Origin: JBIICI01 sp044238935
Lineage (GTDB): Bacteria; Pseudomonadota; Alphaproteobacteria; Micavibrionales; Micavibrionaceae
Assembly: GCA_044238935.1 (NCBI GenBank)
Contig: JBIICI010000003.1
Location: 52,684-116,683, forward strand
DNA: 64,000 nucleotides
Direction: 5' to 3'
Below are positions 8,643 to 17,684 of the stretch, piece after piece; position 1 is the stretch's first letter; every line of letters begins with the position of its first letter. The notes under the pieces are model-generated. The model searched no databases. It was given only the letters and a program-made list of their open reading frames with translations, and was not told where the DNA came from. Made by a program: the position numbers and the translations under genes.

Positions 8643-9107
8643 ATGGACAACACATCAGAAAATAAACAGGGTTTTTGGGAGTATCTCAAAAACCAATCTA
8701 ACCCTCAAAAATTACGGATATTTTCTAGCCTATTAGATTATTTCCCAACAGGCATTGATGACGTTGCTGCAGCCTCTTTGGTTGCAGGCGCAGGCCTGTG
8801 GGAAGCAACAGAACTCTATTTAAAAAATGACAAAAGGGGCGCACTGACAGAAATCTTCAGCAGCGCTATCCAAGCGGGGGTGTTATTAACGCCCACTGAA
8901 TATTTGAGTTTTATTCCCATGGTTTTTGCACCACAAAACAAAAATACGCCTCTATGGCAATCTGCGTATGATAATAATGTGGCGACACTAACACGAAAAT
9001 TTGCGCAACCTCTGATTCAGCAGTGGGTTGATAAAATATTGCCTGTTTCAGAAGCACCTACCCCGAATCCAAAAAATATGACCATTGATATGACCCCCAA
9101 TAAATAA
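8643..9107 (+). CDS. Hypothetical protein
   Basis: 154 residues from the ATG at 8643; a longer frame from 8553 would run through the sodB terminator and is unlikely. Not recognised. Two moderately hydrophobic segments are visible, DDVAAASLVAGAGLWEATEL (about 40-58) and SSAIQAGVLLTPTEYLSFIP (about 78-98). An N-terminal charged stretch and a Pro-rich tail (SEAPTPNPKNM) flank them. It lies alone between the sodB terminator and a REP element. It could be membrane-associated or a small helical protein; no function can be assigned. Confidence 0.6.
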   Translation: MDNTSENKQGFWEYLKNQSNPQKLRIFSSLLDYFPTGIDDVAAASLVAGAGLWEATELYLKNDKRGALTEIFSSAIQAGVLLTPTEYLSFIPMVFAPQNKNTPLWQSAYDNNVATLTRKFAQPLIQQWVDKILPVSEAPTPNPKNMTIDMTPNK

Positions 9108-9149
9108 GCGTTTTTGGAGGGATCAGGAATGTATTGTTTCTTATTTTTT

Positions 9150-9245
9150 CCTACGCCGTCATTCCGCGCCTGACGTGAAATCTCCCTGATTTAGGCAGCC
9201 CCCACTGATCAACAAGATGCCGTGTCGGGGCGCGGCATGACAGCG
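9150..9245. repeat. REP-like palindromic element, copy A
   Basis: An intergenic element between the hypothetical gene and ftsH. It contains GATGCCGTGTCGGGGCGCGGCATGAC, which as printed spans an imperfect stem of GCCG and CGGC arms (key bases GATGCCG and CGGCATGAC). A second, degenerate hairpin starts CGCCGTCATTCCGCGCC. The same two-hairpin layout recurs at 14355 and 20409. It may act as a bidirectional terminator or mRNA stabiliser for ftsH. Confidence 0.7.
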
Positions 9246-9263
9246 GTGGGGGGAAAATGCCCC

Positions 9264-11165
9264 CTAAACATCAAAAACGCTGCTGCCTGAATCCCCATTT
9301 GACGTAGGGATTGTTGATTTTGGTTTTTCAGCAGATTCCATGGATTTAAAGCTGCGGATAATTGGTTGACCGTCTAGCAGATTTTTAATCTCTGCACCGC
9401 TTAAGGTTTCATACTCTAACAGGGCTTTGGCTAATTGATCCAAATGATCATAATGTGTTTTTAATAAATCCGTGGCGCGCGCATATCCTTCGTCCACCAA
9501 ACGGCGAACTTCGGCATCGACTTGGGATGCGGTTGCCTCTGCAATGGCTTTGTGCGTAACAAATCCTCCAGCACGATCATCATTGCCGTAAAAAATTGCA
9601 CCCATTTTGTCGCTCATGCCCCATTCCATAACCATACGACGGGCAATATCGGTTGCCATGCGAATGTCACTGGATGCGCCTGTTGTGACTTTGTCTTTTC
9701 CAAACACCAACTCTTCAGCAACACGCCCACCCATGGCAACGGCTAAATCGGCTTTCAGCTTATCATAGGCAATGGATATACGATCATTTTCAGGCAAGCG
9801 CATGACCATCCCCAGCGCACGGCCGCGCGGAATGATGGTGGCTTTGTGAATCGGATCTGATTCAGGTTCATACAGCGCAACAATGGCGTGCCCTGCCTCA
9901 TGATAAGCGGTCAGGGCTTTTTCACGATCACTCATGGCTAAGGAACGACGCTCCGCACCCATCATGACTTTGTCTTTGGCTTCTTCGAACTCACTCATCC
10001 CCACAACACGTTTGCCACGACGCGCCGCCAAAAGGGCGGCTTCGTTAATCAAATTGGCTAAATCCGCACCCGAAAATCCGGGAGTACCACGCGCAATGAC
10101 CATAGAATCAACATTGGTGGCTAAAGGGACTTTTTTCATGTGGACTTGCAAAATTTGTTCGCGCCCATTGACATCAGGCAAGGGCACGACAATCTGACGA
10201 TCAAATCGACCGGGGCGCAAAAGAGCGGGATCTAACACATCAGGACGGTTGGTGGCAGCGATGATGATGATGCCCTCTGATGCCTCAAAACCATCCATTT
10301 CAACCAACATTTGGTTTAAGGTCTGCTCGCGTTCATCATTACCGCCGCCCATACCAGAGCCACGGTGACGCCCCACAGCATCAATTTCATCAATAAAAAT
10401 AATGCAGGGCGCGTTTTTCTTGCCTTGTTCAAACATATCACGCACACGGCTGGCACCAACCCCCACAAACATTTCCACGAAATCTGAGCCTGAAATGCTG
10501 AAAAACGGTACTTTTGCCTCCCCAGCAACCGCGCGTGCGGTGAGGGTTTTTCCCGTTCCGGGTGAGCCCACTAACAAGACCCCTTTAGGGATACGTCCAC
10601 CAAGGCGTTGGAATTTTTCGGGATCGCGTAAGAATTCTACGATTTCTTCTAATTCTTGGCGCGCCTCATCAATACCAGCCACATCAGCAAAGGTGACACG
10701 CGTTTTTTGTTCATTTAACAATTTGGCTTTTGAGCGTCCAAACCCCATGGCGCCGCCACCATTTTTGGCATTCATTTGACGCATAAAAAATAACCACACG
10801 CCAATCAAAAGCATCATCGGAAACCAAGAAATTAAAATCCCCAGCAGGCTGATTTCTTCGGCTTTAGGTTTTTGTGCTGTAATTTTTACAGATGTCGTCG
10901 CCAAGCGATCCACGACGTTCTCATAAGGGGGAATTTGCGTCACAAAGGGCTCTGATTGATTGGCATAATGCCCTGTGATCTGATCTCCTGCGATAATAAT
11001 ATCGGCGATATTCCCCTTGGCTGCATCTTTCATAAATTCGCTATAGGCAATAGATTTTTTCTGTATATTCAGCGTGTTTTGCGCATTTTGCATGCCCTGC
11101 AACAAAACACTGCCGATAAGGGCGATAATAATCCAAACAATAATATTTCTGCCGATTTTATTCAC
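9264..11165 (-). CDS. ftsH: ATP-dependent zinc metalloprotease FtsH
   Basis: 633 residues, usual length. An inner-membrane AAA+ protease that extracts and degrades misfolded membrane proteins and regulators. Two membrane helices (about 7-24 and 107-128) flank the small periplasmic domain. The Walker A motif reads GSPGTGKT (200-207), with Ser where most FtsH have Pro. Walker B is IIFIDEIDAVG, and the second region of homology ends in RPGRFDRQ. The zinc site HEAGH is in the C-terminal protease domain. It follows tilS on the same strand with a 70-base gap, the common tilS-ftsH arrangement. Confidence 0.98.
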   Translation of the reverse strand: MNKIGRNIIVWIIIALIGSVLLQGMQNAQNTLNIQKKSIAYSEFMKDAAKGNIADIIIAGDQITGHYANQSEPFVTQIPPYENVVDRLATTSVKITAQKPKAEEISLLGILISWFPMMLLIGVWLFFMRQMNAKNGGGAMGFGRSKAKLLNEQKTRVTFADVAGIDEARQELEEIVEFLRDPEKFQRLGGRIPKGVLLVGSPGTGKTLTARAVAGEAKVPFFSISGSDFVEMFVGVGASRVRDMFEQGKKNAPCIIFIDEIDAVGRHRGSGMGGGNDEREQTLNQMLVEMDGFEASEGIIIIAATNRPDVLDPALLRPGRFDRQIVVPLPDVNGREQILQVHMKKVPLATNVDSMVIARGTPGFSGADLANLINEAALLAARRGKRVVGMSEFEEAKDKVMMGAERRSLAMSDREKALTAYHEAGHAIVALYEPESDPIHKATIIPRGRALGMVMRLPENDRISIAYDKLKADLAVAMGGRVAEELVFGKDKVTTGASSDIRMATDIARRMVMEWGMSDKMGAIFYGNDDRAGGFVTHKAIAEATASQVDAEVRRLVDEGYARATDLLKTHYDHLDQLAKALLEYETLSGAEIKNLLDGQPIIRSFKSMESAEKPKSTIPTSNGDSGSSVFDV

Positions 11166-11235
11166 TGTGTGTATTTCCTGATAAGTATAAAATATGTATT
11201 TGTAGGCTAAACCTTAATTCTTAATATGGTATAAA

Positions 11236-12246
11236 TTAAGGCAAAAGGCAAATGATCCCACCCTTACGATATAAATTTATGCCCTCAATATTCTTATTTT
11301 TTACATCGCCCTGTTGATCAAGGGCGACCAAAGCGGCTTCGATCCGTTTACGACGCAAGGGATAAGAGGCTTTGTTTTCGTCGTTATTTTGGGCTTGGGA
11401 TTTTTTAATGCATAAAATCGCCCATTCCAATAGACGCACCCGAATTTCTGTGGGGTATTTTTGGAATTGTTCATCATTTATTTGAATCAAAGATGGCTCT
11501 TTTGATATAAAAAGATCTTGATTCTCAAAGGCTGATTGCATCGTAAAATCGACCAATTCTTGCATCCACAAAGCACGTTTTGAAAGGCGATTAATGCGTG
11601 GGATACTGATCCCCTCCTCCCGCAATAACGGCATGATCTGCCGCAATCTGGGGCGTGTATAAAGGGGGTTGTGATTAGATGGATCATTGACATAGGCAAT
11701 CTGATGCGCCTTACAAAAATCCAATAAATCTTGTTTTGAATGTTTTAAGAACGGGCGGTTTATAAATAAATGATCACATAGCAAGGTGCGCTCTTTCATC
11801 CCAATCAAGCCCTCAATCCCACTGCCGCGTATCAATCGAAATAAAATCGTTTCCATTTGATCATCGCCATGATGTGCCACAAATAAATTGCGGATATGAT
11901 GGCTTTGGCAATAATCCATCAATAAATCATACCGTGCAGCACGTGCTTTTTCTAAAATAGCAGTCGTGACACCTCCCCCCGATGCACGCCAATCCCATTT
12001 TAAAATGACGGGATATGTGTTTCGAAGCGTATGACAAAAATCATACACAAGCTGACATTCATCTTTTGATTCGGGACGCAAATCATGATTAACAATTAAA
12101 ACATGCAGGTCACGGCATAATTGCGCCAAGGCAAAACACAACGCCATGCTATCGCCCCCCCCTGAAACGGCCACAGCCACAGGCTGATGATCGGATATAT
12201 CATGCTGATCAAAGAAATCTTTTAATGATTTGACCAATAAATCCAT
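11236..12246 (-). CDS. tilS: tRNA(Ile)-lysidine synthetase
   Basis: 336 residues. It ligates lysine to C34 of tRNA-Ile(CAU), switching its identity from Met to Ile; the N-type PP-loop ATPase motif is VAVSGGGDSMAL. HHGDDQMETILFRLIRG and the GSGIEGL loop are also typical. It is shorter than E. coli TilS (about 430), so it has the catalytic domain plus a reduced C-terminal region. Its presumed substrate gene, a tRNA with CAT anticodon of the Ile type, is at 43921 in this window. It is divergent from greA and upstream of ftsH. Confidence 0.96.
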   Translation of the reverse strand: MDLLVKSLKDFFDQHDISDHQPVAVAVSGGGDSMALCFALAQLCRDLHVLIVNHDLRPESKDECQLVYDFCHTLRNTYPVILKWDWRASGGGVTTAILEKARAARYDLLMDYCQSHHIRNLFVAHHGDDQMETILFRLIRGSGIEGLIGMKERTLLCDHLFINRPFLKHSKQDLLDFCKAHQIAYVNDPSNHNPLYTRPRLRQIMPLLREEGISIPRINRLSKRALWMQELVDFTMQSAFENQDLFISKEPSLIQINDEQFQKYPTEIRVRLLEWAILCIKKSQAQNNDENKASYPLRRKRIEAALVALDQQGDVKNKNIEGINLYRKGGIICLLP

Positions 12247-12326
12247 GCGCTCTTCTGTTCCTCTTGATTTTTCTCAGACAATCCCATAGATTCCTATAAC
12301 ACAATTTAAAAGATGGAAATACACAA

Positions 12327-12809
12327 ATGGATAAAGTGCCAATGACCCAAGCTGGTTTCGATATTTTGGAAACCGAATTAAAAAATTTAAAATCCGTTGA
12401 GCGCCCCGCGATTATTGAAGCGATTGCTGAGGCACGCGCTCATGGCGACTTATCCGAAAACGCCGAATATCATGCCGCCCGTGAACGCCAAAGTTTTATC
12501 GAAGGGCGCATCAAGGAATTAGAAGGTGTCGTTTCCAATGCCCAAATCATTAATATCGCGGATTTAGCAGGCGATATGGTGAAATTTGGTGCAACCGTTG
12601 TAATTGTTGATGAAGAAACAGATGAAGAATCAAAATATCAACTTGTCGGACAATATGAAGCCAATGCGGATAAAGGGCGTCTGTCCATATCTGCCCCTAT
12701 TGCACGGGCATTGATGGGGAAAAAAGTGGGCGACAGCATCACTGTCACCACCCCAAAGGGGGAACGTTATTATGAAATTCTTTCCGTTAAATTTGTGGAT
12801 ATAACATAG
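12327..12809 (+). CDS. greA: Transcription elongation factor GreA
   Basis: 160 residues, standard length. It enters the RNA polymerase secondary channel and stimulates cleavage of backtracked transcripts. The N-terminal coiled coil runs about 1-75 and carries the acidic tip in ARAHGDLSENAEYHAA, the GreA signature. The C-terminal FKBP-like domain ends with TVTTPKGERYYEI. Its TAG stop overlaps the GTG start of xthA by one base (TAGTG), implying translational coupling. Confidence 0.98.
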   Translation: MDKVPMTQAGFDILETELKNLKSVERPAIIEAIAEARAHGDLSENAEYHAARERQSFIEGRIKELEGVVSNAQIINIADLAGDMVKFGATVVIVDEETDEESKYQLVGQYEANADKGRLSISAPIARALMGKKVGDSITVTTPKGERYYEILSVKFVDIT

Positions 12810-13639
12810 TGCCAATTTATGACAATCCAACAGCAAAATCACAAGATACGTTGCGTATTGCGACATGGAATATTAATTCTGTGCGCCTGCGCGCGCCGTT
12901 AATTGCACAAATTATCACGGATATTGATCCTGATATTATTTGCTTACAAGAAACAAAAGTCATTGACCCTGCCTTTCCCCAGAAAATTTTTATTGAGATG
13001 GGATATAGCCACATCCATATGCATGGTATGAAATCCTATAATGGTGTGGCGATTTTATCACGCGTCCCCTTTGATGCCATGGATATTATTCATCATTGTG
13101 AAAAACAAGATTGCCGCCATATTATGGCTGTTATAAAGGGTGTGTCCATTCATAATCTATATATCCCTGCAGGGGGAGATGAACCTGATGTAACAATCAA
13201 TCCCAAATTCCAGCATAAATTGGATTTTGTGGAGTCCCTAACACGCTATTTTAAAGAACACCATGCCCCAAATTCAAAACAGATTGTCTTGGGCGATTTT
13301 AACATTGCGCCCTTGGAACATGATGTTTGGTCACATAAGCAATTATTAAATGTCGTTTCCCATACGCCGATTGAGGTTAAGAAATTAAATGCCATGCAGG
13401 ATTCCATCGCATGGGTGGATGCAATCCGCCACTTTGTCCCTGAGAATGAGAAATGTTACAGCTGGTGGTCATATCGTAACCAAGATTGGGAAAAATCAAA
13501 TCGGGGTCGCAGGTTGGATCACATATGGATTACCCCTATCTTAAAAGAGTCTTTACGATCTTGTGGCATAGTAAAACATGCGCGGAACTATGACCGCCCC
13601 AGTGATCATGTCCCTGTTTGGATTGATTTGGCATTTTGA
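12809..13639 (+). CDS. xthA: Exodeoxyribonuclease III / AP endonuclease
   Basis: 276 residues of the Mg-dependent EEP (exonuclease-endonuclease-phosphatase) fold. It cleaves abasic sites in base-excision repair. Motifs in order: ATWNINSVRLR, the catalytic Glu of CLQETK, LGDFNIAP, YSWWSYR, RRLDHIW and the terminal SDHVPVW with Asp-His. The GTG start overlaps the greA stop, so the two form an operon. A GGDEF gene starts 30 bases downstream on the same strand and may be co-transcribed. Confidence 0.96.
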   Translation: MPIYDNPTAKSQDTLRIATWNINSVRLRAPLIAQIITDIDPDIICLQETKVIDPAFPQKIFIEMGYSHIHMHGMKSYNGVAILSRVPFDAMDIIHHCEKQDCRHIMAVIKGVSIHNLYIPAGGDEPDVTINPKFQHKLDFVESLTRYFKEHHAPNSKQIVLGDFNIAPLEHDVWSHKQLLNVVSHTPIEVKKLNAMQDSIAWVDAIRHFVPENEKCYSWWSYRNQDWEKSNRGRRLDHIWITPILKESLRSCGIVKHARNYDRPSDHVPVWIDLAF

Positions 13640-13669
13640 CTTTGATGAAATATGTGCGTAGGAGATCGC

Positions 13670-14296
13670 ATGGATAAAAAAAAATTGATCAACATACGCC
13701 CCTTAAGTCCCGCATTTAATGAGATTGCTGAGCTAAAACAGAAAATCGTTGAACTGGAAATCAAGAACACAGAATTAAGAATTGAGAATTCTTTTTTAAA
13801 GGAGCAAGTCGTTCGTGATCCGCTTACCAATCTGCTAAATAGGCGCGGATTCGAAGAAAAAATCAAAGATTATTTAGTGCAAAAAGAACGTGATCATTAT
13901 AATAAAAAACCAAAGCCCAGTCCTAAAAAAGACTTCCTTATCTATATCGACCTTACAAAATTTAAATTTATCAATGACACATATGGTCATACGGTTGGGG
14001 ATCAAGCCTTGATTTTGGTATCATCAATCTTACAATCCAATGCACGTAAAACAGATTTCGTGGCACGCATTGGAGGCGATGAGTTTTGTGTCTTTATGAA
14101 AATGCTATCCGAATCTGATCTGCAAAAGAAAATTGAATTGATCAATCGTATTTTATCCGAGTCCCCTTTGGATAATACACCCATTATCATACAGATTGAC
14201 ACAGGCTATACGGAGGCAAAACTTGACCAAGATTTAAAAGAGTGGATCAAAGACGCCGATGAACATATGTACAAAAATAAACAACAATCAAGCTAG
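13670..14296 (+). CDS. GGDEF diguanylate cyclase with N-terminal coiled coil (paralog 1)
   Basis: 208 residues from the ATG at 13670, preceded by TAGGAG at ideal spacing; the ATG at 13652 lies before that site. A heptad-like helix (about 15-48) links to a GGDEF domain with DPLTNLLNRRGF, DLTKFKFINDTYGH and GGDEF (135-139). It should make c-di-GMP from two GTP as a dimer. RKTD at 126-129 sits at the I-site position, so product inhibition is likely. There is no sensor domain or membrane helix. It is clearly paralogous to the gene at 20660. It may be transcribed with greA-xthA. Confidence 0.92.
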   Translation: MDKKKLINIRPLSPAFNEIAELKQKIVELEIKNTELRIENSFLKEQVVRDPLTNLLNRRGFEEKIKDYLVQKERDHYNKKPKPSPKKDFLIYIDLTKFKFINDTYGHTVGDQALILVSSILQSNARKTDFVARIGGDEFCVFMKMLSESDLQKKIELINRILSESPLDNTPIIIQIDTGYTEAKLDQDLKEWIKDADEHMYKNKQQSS

Positions 14297-14354
14297 GCGT
14301 TAGGGTGGCATTAAAATAAATCCATCTTTGTTGCATGGATCAGGAATCTATTAT

Positions 14355-14440
14355 TTTCCCCCTACGCCGTCATGCCGTGCCCCGACACGGCATCTTGTGC
14401 TTATAGGGGGAGATGCCGGATCACGTCCGGCATGATAATT
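14355..14440. repeat. REP-like two-hairpin element, copy B
   Basis: The clearest copy. The first hairpin is GCCGTG-CCCCGA-CACGGC and the second is GCCGGA-TCACG-TCCGGC, joined by about 20 bases. The outer sequences CGTCAT and ATGATAA mirror each other. It lies exactly where the phage structural cassette stops, downstream of the scaffold gene and the convergent GGDEF gene. Confidence 0.8.
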
Positions 14441-14503
14441 CTTGGTGCTGGATTAACCAAAAAAACTGTCAGACACAGCATAACGGCGTCGGATGAAACA
14501 TGC

Positions 14504-15274
14504 TTATTGACCGTAAATATCTTTAAACCCCTGTGTGACTTGATTCACTAATTTTGGGTTTTTATCGCGCCAATAGGCAGGGTCACGCATCATATTATGC
14601 AGGTCATCTTTGTTTAATCCCAATGTTTGATTTAATTTTTCTGGTGATGTTAATTTGCCGTCTTGTTCATTTTGCATCATTTTATATAACATCATGACCC
14701 CTTCGAAAGAATTTGACAGATCATTTAAGACTTTTTCAGGCAGGTTTTGACGCCCAAAGGCAAGCAATTGTCTGGACACTTCCTGCCATTGCGATACACC
14801 GCCAAAGGCAGCGATCAGGCGTTCAATCTCACGATCTGCCTCATAATCATTGGCAAGTTCCGAAATGATGGGCATTAATTTTTCAGCCGCCAGATCATAA
14901 ACCATCTGGACTTGTTCTGGGGTAAAGCCTTTTTCATGGAAACGTGTGTGTAATGCCGTGTCGGCGTCGAATAAATCATGCGGGACATTGACTTGATATT
15001 CATCCGCCGTTTCTGGAACACCAAGGGCGCGTAAAATCATGGTACGATTTTCAGGGTTATTAGGGTCAGGCAATTCGCTTTTGCGGGGTTGCGATAGTTT
15101 CTTTTCCAATTCTAAATAAGATTGAATAAGGGCATCTAAGCGAATTTGATTGGCATCTTGATCCCAAAATTTTTCAGGTAAACCATCAGGGCGCAATTCA
15201 ATTTCCGCGCTTTGCGTGAGTAAGCTCTCATCATCATTTCCTAAATCTGCTTCGTTGGGCTGTGTGTTGGTCAT
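14504..15274 (-). CDS. Phage capsid assembly (scaffolding) protein
   Basis: 256 residues. The N-terminus has LPEKFWD followed by LDALIQSYLELEKKL, the hallmark of scaffold or capsid-assembly proteins of T7-like alphaproteobacterial phages. The middle is helical and acidic. The C-terminus carries MMRDPAYWRDKNPKL and ends VTQGFKDIYGQ, the short basic-helical tail that contacts the capsid protein. It starts 23 bases after the portal stop, preceded by a strong AAAGGAG. In complete phages the major capsid gene follows; here a REP element and a convergent GGDEF gene follow instead. Confidence 0.82.
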   Translation of the reverse strand: MTNTQPNEADLGNDDESLLTQSAEIELRPDGLPEKFWDQDANQIRLDALIQSYLELEKKLSQPRKSELPDPNNPENRTMILRALGVPETADEYQVNVPHDLFDADTALHTRFHEKGFTPEQVQMVYDLAAEKLMPIISELANDYEADREIERLIAAFGGVSQWQEVSRQLLAFGRQNLPEKVLNDLSNSFEGVMMLYKMMQNEQDGKLTSPEKLNQTLGLNKDDLHNMMRDPAYWRDKNPKLVNQVTQGFKDIYGQ

Positions 15275-15297
15275 TGGTAACTCCTTTTTTTTAGATA

Positions 15298-16878
15298 TTA
15301 AACGGTTTGATCTGTGTTTTTTTCAGGGATTGTAATCACGTTACGGATTAAATCGCTGGGCACGCCCAATGTATCGCCTAAATATTGGGCGGTTTTGGTG
15401 AAATCAATGACTTTTGCGGCCTCCGCCCCCATGCCTGTGACCGTGCCAACCCATGATAGAATATTATTAATATTCCGCTGCGCTTGGGCGCGTGCGAGGG
15501 GTGAGCGATAATCCAGCACCACATATTGTCCATCAATTTCAATATCTGGCACTTCGCCCCGTTTTCGTAAGATGCTGTAAATTCGCTTGATTAGCGGTGT
15601 CAAAAGCTCCGATTGCAGGCGTCCATAGGTTGCCCCTAGCAACAGCGCCATTTCTGCGGTGCGTTCCAAAACTTCGGTGGCGGTCATGCGGCTGCTGTTT
15701 AGGGTGGGGAAACGATCCATTAATAAGGCATGGCGAATGCGCGCCCGTAAATCCTCTAAAACCAATTGCGACACATCAAAACGCCCCGGCATTTCCAGCG
15801 GTTTTAATCCATCTGATCCTACGGCTTTGGGAATAATTGCCCCTGCTTTTAATTCAATGTTGGCGATATTTAAAATACCATCATCATCAGCTTGCCAGAT
15901 TCCTGTTACGGATATAGAAGCATTTTTTAGAATTAATTCAACAACTTTATTGGCTGTTTTAATATCAGGCAACGCCTTCATCACGGGGGATCGTCCGTAA
16001 ATTTCCCCTGCCGCCTTTAACCAGCGAAAACCAATAATCGGCGCATGCAGGCTTTTTTGACGAGAAATAATGATTTTCTCATTATATAATAAGGTCACAA
16101 TCTCAAAACCATGTGTTTTATCAGGTTGAATAATCTCTAATAAATCAATGATTTTATCATCATTACCTGATCCTTTATATCGTGTTTCTAAAAACTCACG
16201 GATGGATGGCGATATTTTAAATTGTTGAATAATCTGTTCATAGCTCATTTGATGGTGGCGATAGGATTCATTTAAACGCCCATCATCACTTTCTAAAAAT
16301 GCGATGGTGGAAAGGGGGATAGATTTAAACTTTAACGCCGAAAATGCGCCAATTTTTTCAGATTCAACCGCCAACGCCGCTGTGCCGCCAACGATTAAAT
16401 CTAAAAAACATTGATGAATTTCAATCAGAAAATTCGACCGATCCAAATGCGATTGAATGGTTTTGGCGGCTTTTTCTAAAATCGGGGATAATGCCTCCTT
16501 TTCATTTGGGGATAAATCATTCCCCGGCTTAAATCCAAACCATTGCGACCAAGGCGGCGTTAAATTTCCCATCAGGCTAGCAGCCAATTGCTCCACCGCA
16601 TCAGGGGCAGTGCCATCATATAAATGATCTGTTTTACGCTGCCCTGCCCCAGAAAATCCAAAGCTATTATGCTGCGGTAAAGCGTGATCATAGGATTCAT
16701 TCCATAGACCATGCCATTGTTTATGCAGATCCAGTGCACGGCGATAATTTCTCTCATAGCTTGGGGGCGCTATGGCAATCTCATCCATCAACGCATTTTT
16801 TTGTTTCAAAGACAGATTGGTATTGATATTTTCTTTTGCAAAGGGAGAGGGAAATTTCATGTGTGTATCCTTATTCAC
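15298..16878 (-). CDS. Phage portal (T7-like head-to-tail connector)
   Basis: 526 residues, near the usual length of T7 gp8-type portals. A dodecameric ring of these forms the DNA entry vertex. The N-terminal region has the conserved WHGLWNESYDHALPQ and LYDGTAPDAVEQLAASLM, followed by LTPPWSQWFGF. The middle has the stem and crown pattern with GFRWLKAAGEIYGRSP. The C-terminal half carries RMTATEVLERTAEM and LQSELLTPLIKRIY, which are typical. The start overlaps the preceding small gene by eight bases. No frameshift or internal stop is seen. Confidence 0.9.
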   Translation of the reverse strand: MNKDTHMKFPSPFAKENINTNLSLKQKNALMDEIAIAPPSYERNYRRALDLHKQWHGLWNESYDHALPQHNSFGFSGAGQRKTDHLYDGTAPDAVEQLAASLMGNLTPPWSQWFGFKPGNDLSPNEKEALSPILEKAAKTIQSHLDRSNFLIEIHQCFLDLIVGGTAALAVESEKIGAFSALKFKSIPLSTIAFLESDDGRLNESYRHHQMSYEQIIQQFKISPSIREFLETRYKGSGNDDKIIDLLEIIQPDKTHGFEIVTLLYNEKIIISRQKSLHAPIIGFRWLKAAGEIYGRSPVMKALPDIKTANKVVELILKNASISVTGIWQADDDGILNIANIELKAGAIIPKAVGSDGLKPLEMPGRFDVSQLVLEDLRARIRHALLMDRFPTLNSSRMTATEVLERTAEMALLLGATYGRLQSELLTPLIKRIYSILRKRGEVPDIEIDGQYVVLDYRSPLARAQAQRNINNILSWVGTVTGMGAEAAKVIDFTKTAQYLGDTLGVPSDLIRNVITIPEKNTDQTV

Positions 16879-17197
16879 CTAATAAAGTTTTACGGGCGGC
16901 CGCTTGGGATGTGCCGTTTGATGTGGATAATAACCCGCGAAATCCTGTTAAAACCGTGCTAAGGCGTCCACGATTGCGGGTTAATAATGTTTCACCTTGG
17001 GCATTATCCGCTGCCGCATTCAAAACGGGGCGATCTTGGTTGGTTGGCTGTACGGCTTGTGATCCGCCTGTATTTGATTCTGTGATCGGCGTCGATACAG
17101 ATGATGGCGATGCTGTGACAACAGCTTGACGGCTGGGAACTTGTGCTGGCGCCACATTTAGAGGTGGAGCTTTTGGTTTTGAGGTCAGGCTACCCAT
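16871..17197 (-). CDS. Small Pro/Ala-rich phage protein of the portal cassette
   Basis: 108 residues from the ATG at 17197, which is preceded by AAAGGAG; an upstream in-frame start at 17233 is less likely. The N-terminal two thirds are low-complexity (Pro, Ala, Ser, Thr). The C-terminus has RNRGRLSTVLTGFRGLLS and ends ARKTLLGE, a pattern I associate with a small protein encoded just before portals in T7-like phages of Alphaproteobacteria. The function is not established. It overlaps the preceding gene by eight bases and the portal gene by eight bases. Confidence 0.62.
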   Translation of the reverse strand: MGSLTSKPKAPPLNVAPAQVPSRQAVVTASPSSVSTPITESNTGGSQAVQPTNQDRPVLNAAADNAQGETLLTRNRGRLSTVLTGFRGLLSTSNGTSQAAARKTLLGE

Positions 17198-17684
17198 AGG
17201 AATAATCTCCTTTAAACACAGATATTTTATCAAACAAAGACCGCATTTGACTTGAGCTTGACTTGGGTTTTTGGGCGTTATGTTTCGCGAGCGCCTTGTA
17301 TAGCTGCCACGGCGTCAGCACAAAGACACCATGAAAACCAATAACACGCATAATCGATGCCACACAGCTTTGGGGCATAAAGGGCGAAAAGATTGATTTA
17401 AAGCTGCCTATCGGGGCTTTGATCACGGTTAAATTGCGGCTTTTTAACCATTGCGGGAAATCAAAATCCGTCGGCAGATCGTGATAGGCAATAATTTCAT
17501 GCCGCGTCAATAATGGATCAAAGCTCAGCCATTTTTGGCCATCATGAATAATAACATAACAATGACGAAAGCCTTTTTTCAGGATTCGCAGGATCGGATA
17601 ATCCGTTTCATTGGAAAAAACCACCCAACATTGCATATTTGTTGTGGGATATGTGGATTTAGGCATAATGAATTGCTGAGTCAT
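17190..17684 (-). CDS. Phage cassette protein, possible permuted NlpC/P60-like fold
   Basis: 164 residues from the ATG at 17684, preceded by AAAGGTG. Seen in sequence: WVVFSNETDYPILRILKKGFRH with His41, then KWLSFDP, then PQSCVASIMRVIG with Cys107 and VLTPWQLYKAL. The His-before-Cys order with a Trp-x-x-x-Asp-Pro strand suggests a circularly permuted papain-like (NlpC/P60-type) domain, perhaps a virion hydrolase. This is an inference from motif order only. It overlaps the preceding gene by 26 bases, so the two are translationally coupled. Confidence 0.6.
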   Translation of the reverse strand: MTQQFIMPKSTYPTTNMQCWVVFSNETDYPILRILKKGFRHCYVIIHDGQKWLSFDPLLTRHEIIAYHDLPTDFDFPQWLKSRNLTVIKAPIGSFKSIFSPFMPQSCVASIMRVIGFHGVFVLTPWQLYKALAKHNAQKPKSSSSQMRSLFDKISVFKGDYSYG

